Source: Atopobiaceae bacterium
Lineage (GTDB): Bacteria; Actinomycetota; Coriobacteriia; Coriobacteriales; Atopobiaceae
Assembly (NCBI GenBank): GCA_017460265.1
Contig: JAFUBJ010000565.1
Coordinates: forward strand, 1 to 5,543
DNA: 5,543 nt
Direction of reading: 5' to 3'
Shown here piece by piece: positions 5,459-5,543 of this stretch (position 1 is the first letter of the stretch; each line of letters opens with the position of its first letter). A model generated the notes under the pieces. That model was not told where the DNA came from. It saw only the letters and a list, made by a program, of their open reading frames with translations, and ran no database searches. Made by a program: the position numbers and the translations under genes.

Positions 5459-5543
5459 TCGAGCTTGCCGCGAGAAAGGTCACCTTCCTCAAAGCGGATG
5501 CAGGCGACGCTGCCCTTCGAGAAGGGCACGTCCTCACCAGTCA
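5431..5543 (-). CDS. C-terminus of an unidentified protein (partial)
   Basis: Only the last 36 codons and the TAA stop (5431-5433) are in the window; the gene enters from the right edge. The visible tail contains GEDVPFSKGSVACIRFEEG and ends in KLEWFVEGPEV. Codon use is GC-rich like the other genes, and the frame is intact to the edge. The SVxxxRF...L pattern is loosely like the final strands of histidine-phosphatase-family proteins, but this is too short to assign a function. The partial duplication of its 3' end 478 bases downstream supports this being a real gene boundary. Confidence 0.5.
   Translation of the reverse strand, partial: TGEDVPFSKGSVACIRFEEGDLSRGKLEWFVEGPEV

Overview
The window looks like chromosomal DNA of a GC-rich, Gram-positive bacterium. 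The best guess is a member of class Coriobacteriia (Actinomycetota; Olsenella or Atopobium relatives). That guess rests on the base composition, on the style of the secreted coiled-coil wall protein at the left edge, and on the Lar proteins. It is inference, because no rRNA or other marker gene is present.

Left part (1-1256): two genes on the minus strand. At the edge is the N-terminus of a secreted coiled-coil protein of the peptidoglycan-hydrolase type, with a twin-arginine-like signal peptide. Upstream of it is a complete A24 (GxGD) prepilin peptidase. A gene-free stretch of 269 bases follows.

Centre (1526-4703): a divergent cluster for the nickel-pincer nucleotide (NPN) cofactor of lactate racemase-type enzymes. 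larE is on the minus strand; larB and larC are on the plus strand. LarB carboxylates and cleaves nicotinic acid adenine dinucleotide, LarE converts the two carboxylates to thiocarboxylates, and LarC inserts nickel using CTP. All three catalytic steps are therefore present, but no larA (the usual client racemase) is in the window. The 124-base divergent promoter region between larE and larB has good -10 boxes in both directions and an unusual cluster of CTAG tetramers. LarC is a single uninterrupted ORF and carries a very histidine-rich insert (34 His in 53 residues).

Right part (4704-5430): about 730 bases with no convincing gene, but dense in structure. In order it holds a 168-bp imperfect palindrome, a degenerate 49-bp copy of the 3' end of the gene at the right edge, a perfect 12-bp-stem hairpin, and a 311-bp MITE-like element with bipartite terminal inverted repeats. 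It looks like a scar zone where small non-autonomous elements have accumulated. The window ends in the C-terminal 36 codons of an unidentified minus-strand gene.

The strongest candidates for something undescribed are the palindrome, the MITE-like element and the CTAG repeats in the lar promoter region. The lar genes themselves are a known pathway.
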